64,000 nt of DNA from NCBI GenBank assembly GCA_903632075.3, contig CAHIKZ030004725.1:423501-487500 (forward strand), in the 5' to 3' direction. Below, piece after piece: positions 63,155 to 64,000 of the stretch. Under the pieces are notes generated by a model. It saw only the letters and a program-made list of their open reading frames with translations, was not told the origin of the DNA and did not search any database. This DNA comes from Acanthosepion pharaonis (Eukaryota > Mollusca > Cephalopoda > Sepiida > Sepiidae). Made by a program: the position numbers and the translations under genes. Within the stretch, counting starts at the first letter, position 1; each line of letters starts with the position of its first letter.

Positions 63155-63975
63155 GTGTCATCCATAGCAAACACCACCAAAGGATCTGGACTGCAAAATG
63201 GGACAGCAGGTGTGAGCGTCAATTCAGTTACACAACAGGACGTTAGGGATGCTTATGAACAAGAACTCCAGACATGGATCACTGATGGTTGGCTAATACC
63301 ATATACCGAAAAGAAACAGGGGCTACCTAAAGGGTTAGTGCCATTAATGGCCGGCATGCAGCAAAACAAAGGAAAAGTGCGCCCAATGGTGGACTATCGC
63401 GACCTCAACGAAAATGTTGATGCGTTCACTGTAAATGCAGACGTTTGTAGCGCCAACAAGTGGCTATATTTGACTCGGGAAAAGCGTCTCTTCAAGTACA
63501 TGAGTCACTGTGGCCATATCAAACCGTGATGATTAAGGGGAAACGGTTTTGCCTAACGCGGTTGGGATTCGGCCTCAACGTGGCACCTTTAATCATGAAG
63601 TCCATTATTGATACAATGCGGTCACAGGAGGAATCAGTTGGGAGAGTGGCGTCGGCATACATTGACGATGTGTATGTCAATGAAAGCATCATAACTGCAG
63701 AATTGGCCCAGTATGGACTGATGTGCAAAGACCCAGAACGTTTGAAGGATGGGGCTCGCATACTCGGACTGGAAGTCTGGCGGGGGGGGGGCGTAACACA
63801 CTGCGGTGGACGCGGGGAAACGCGATCCCAGATGTCCCTGATTTATGACCCGGTGGAATATCTTCTCACTATGGAGGAAGCTGGTGGAACATCTCCCTGT
63901 GTGTGTGGATGGCTGCGTGTAGTGACCCGGGTTCATCAAGTGGCGGGCAAACGCAGTCACAAAGGGATGGGATGA
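63155..63975 (+). pseudogene. Gypsy-type reverse transcriptase, decayed and cut by the window end
   Basis: First frame (63155-63526): a connector with ELQTWITDGWLIPY, then KGKVRPMVDYRDLNENVDAF (63373-63435), the start of the RT fold. After a frame change near 63465, KASLQVHESLWPYQTVMIKG (63480-63540), RLGFGLNVAPLIMK (motif B region, 63559-63600) and VASAYIDDVYVNES (catalytic YIDD at 63658-63669), then ECKDPERL-like and LGLEVW (63763-63780). A frameshift at the G-run near 63782 breaks the continuation. RNase H and integrase would lie beyond 64000. The family call (Ty3/gypsy rather than BEL/Pao) rests on these motifs only. Confidence 0.65.
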
Positions 63976-64000
63976 CCAAGGTGACGACATCCCCACTCAA

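Overview
The window looks like one stretch of an invertebrate nuclear genome, most likely a cephalopod and probably an octopus. The DNA is strongly AT-rich, with long TA, CA and GA microsatellites. Host exons are rare and spliced. Almost everything else is decayed transposable elements, with several tRNA-derived SINE families, RTE-type and L2/CR1-type LINEs, Penelope-like elements and many DNA transposons. The organism call is an inference from this repeat mix; no alignment could be run.

Host genes. At 3218-3337 (+) is the terminal coding exon of ATIC (purine biosynthesis), with splice acceptor, stop codon and polyadenylation signals. The 3.2 kb before it is its last intron, carrying a 190-bp duplication, a LINE tail and a dispersed repeat. 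At 11922-12044 (-) is a probable last exon of an unrecognised basic protein with a compact 3' UTR. At 20699-20766 (+) is a TATA box, pyrimidine-rich start and short exon ending in ATG followed by a consensus splice donor. A convincing C/D box snoRNA lies 5.5 kb downstream at 26265-26353, about 77 nt before a splice acceptor, and its guide can pair with 18S rRNA. I propose that these form one snoRNA host gene whose intron was later invaded by a mariner. Another possible last exon is at 20104-20267 (-).

DNA transposons. They include: a P-element-like unit (3834-8483) with long inverted termini and a broken transposase; an unnamed transposase-like gene (13070-15345) broken partly by a 23-bp duplication; a mariner (23763-25208) with both inverted repeats, an open 392-codon transposase and an unusual Ser/Thr/Gln/Pro-rich insertion of about 40 residues; a Merlin/ISXO2-type pseudogene (27120-27895, -) with a second fragment; a Tc1 with TA duplication (33468-34889); and pieces of other mariner-like elements at 9.4-9.7, 46.0-46.2 and 59.5-59.9 kb.

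Retroelements. An L2/CR1-type LINE fills 35120-37680 (+). RTE-type LINE fragments dominate 43-56 kb, including a tandem array of 3' tails (54150-54680). A Penelope-like GIY-YIG fragment is at 50133-50970, and related inverted terminal repeats near 8.8, 56.5 and 57.3 kb carry a hammerhead-ribozyme-like core. A Ty3/gypsy-type element begins near 60.15 kb (LTR-like) and runs off the window end, with gag, zinc-knuckle and reverse-transcriptase remnants. At least five SINE-like families recur, one of them as a head-to-head palindrome (37925-38515) and one as a previously unfamiliar GC-rich 310-bp insertion with 15-bp target duplications (57620-57959). No rRNA, functional tRNA, CRISPR or prokaryotic gene was seen.
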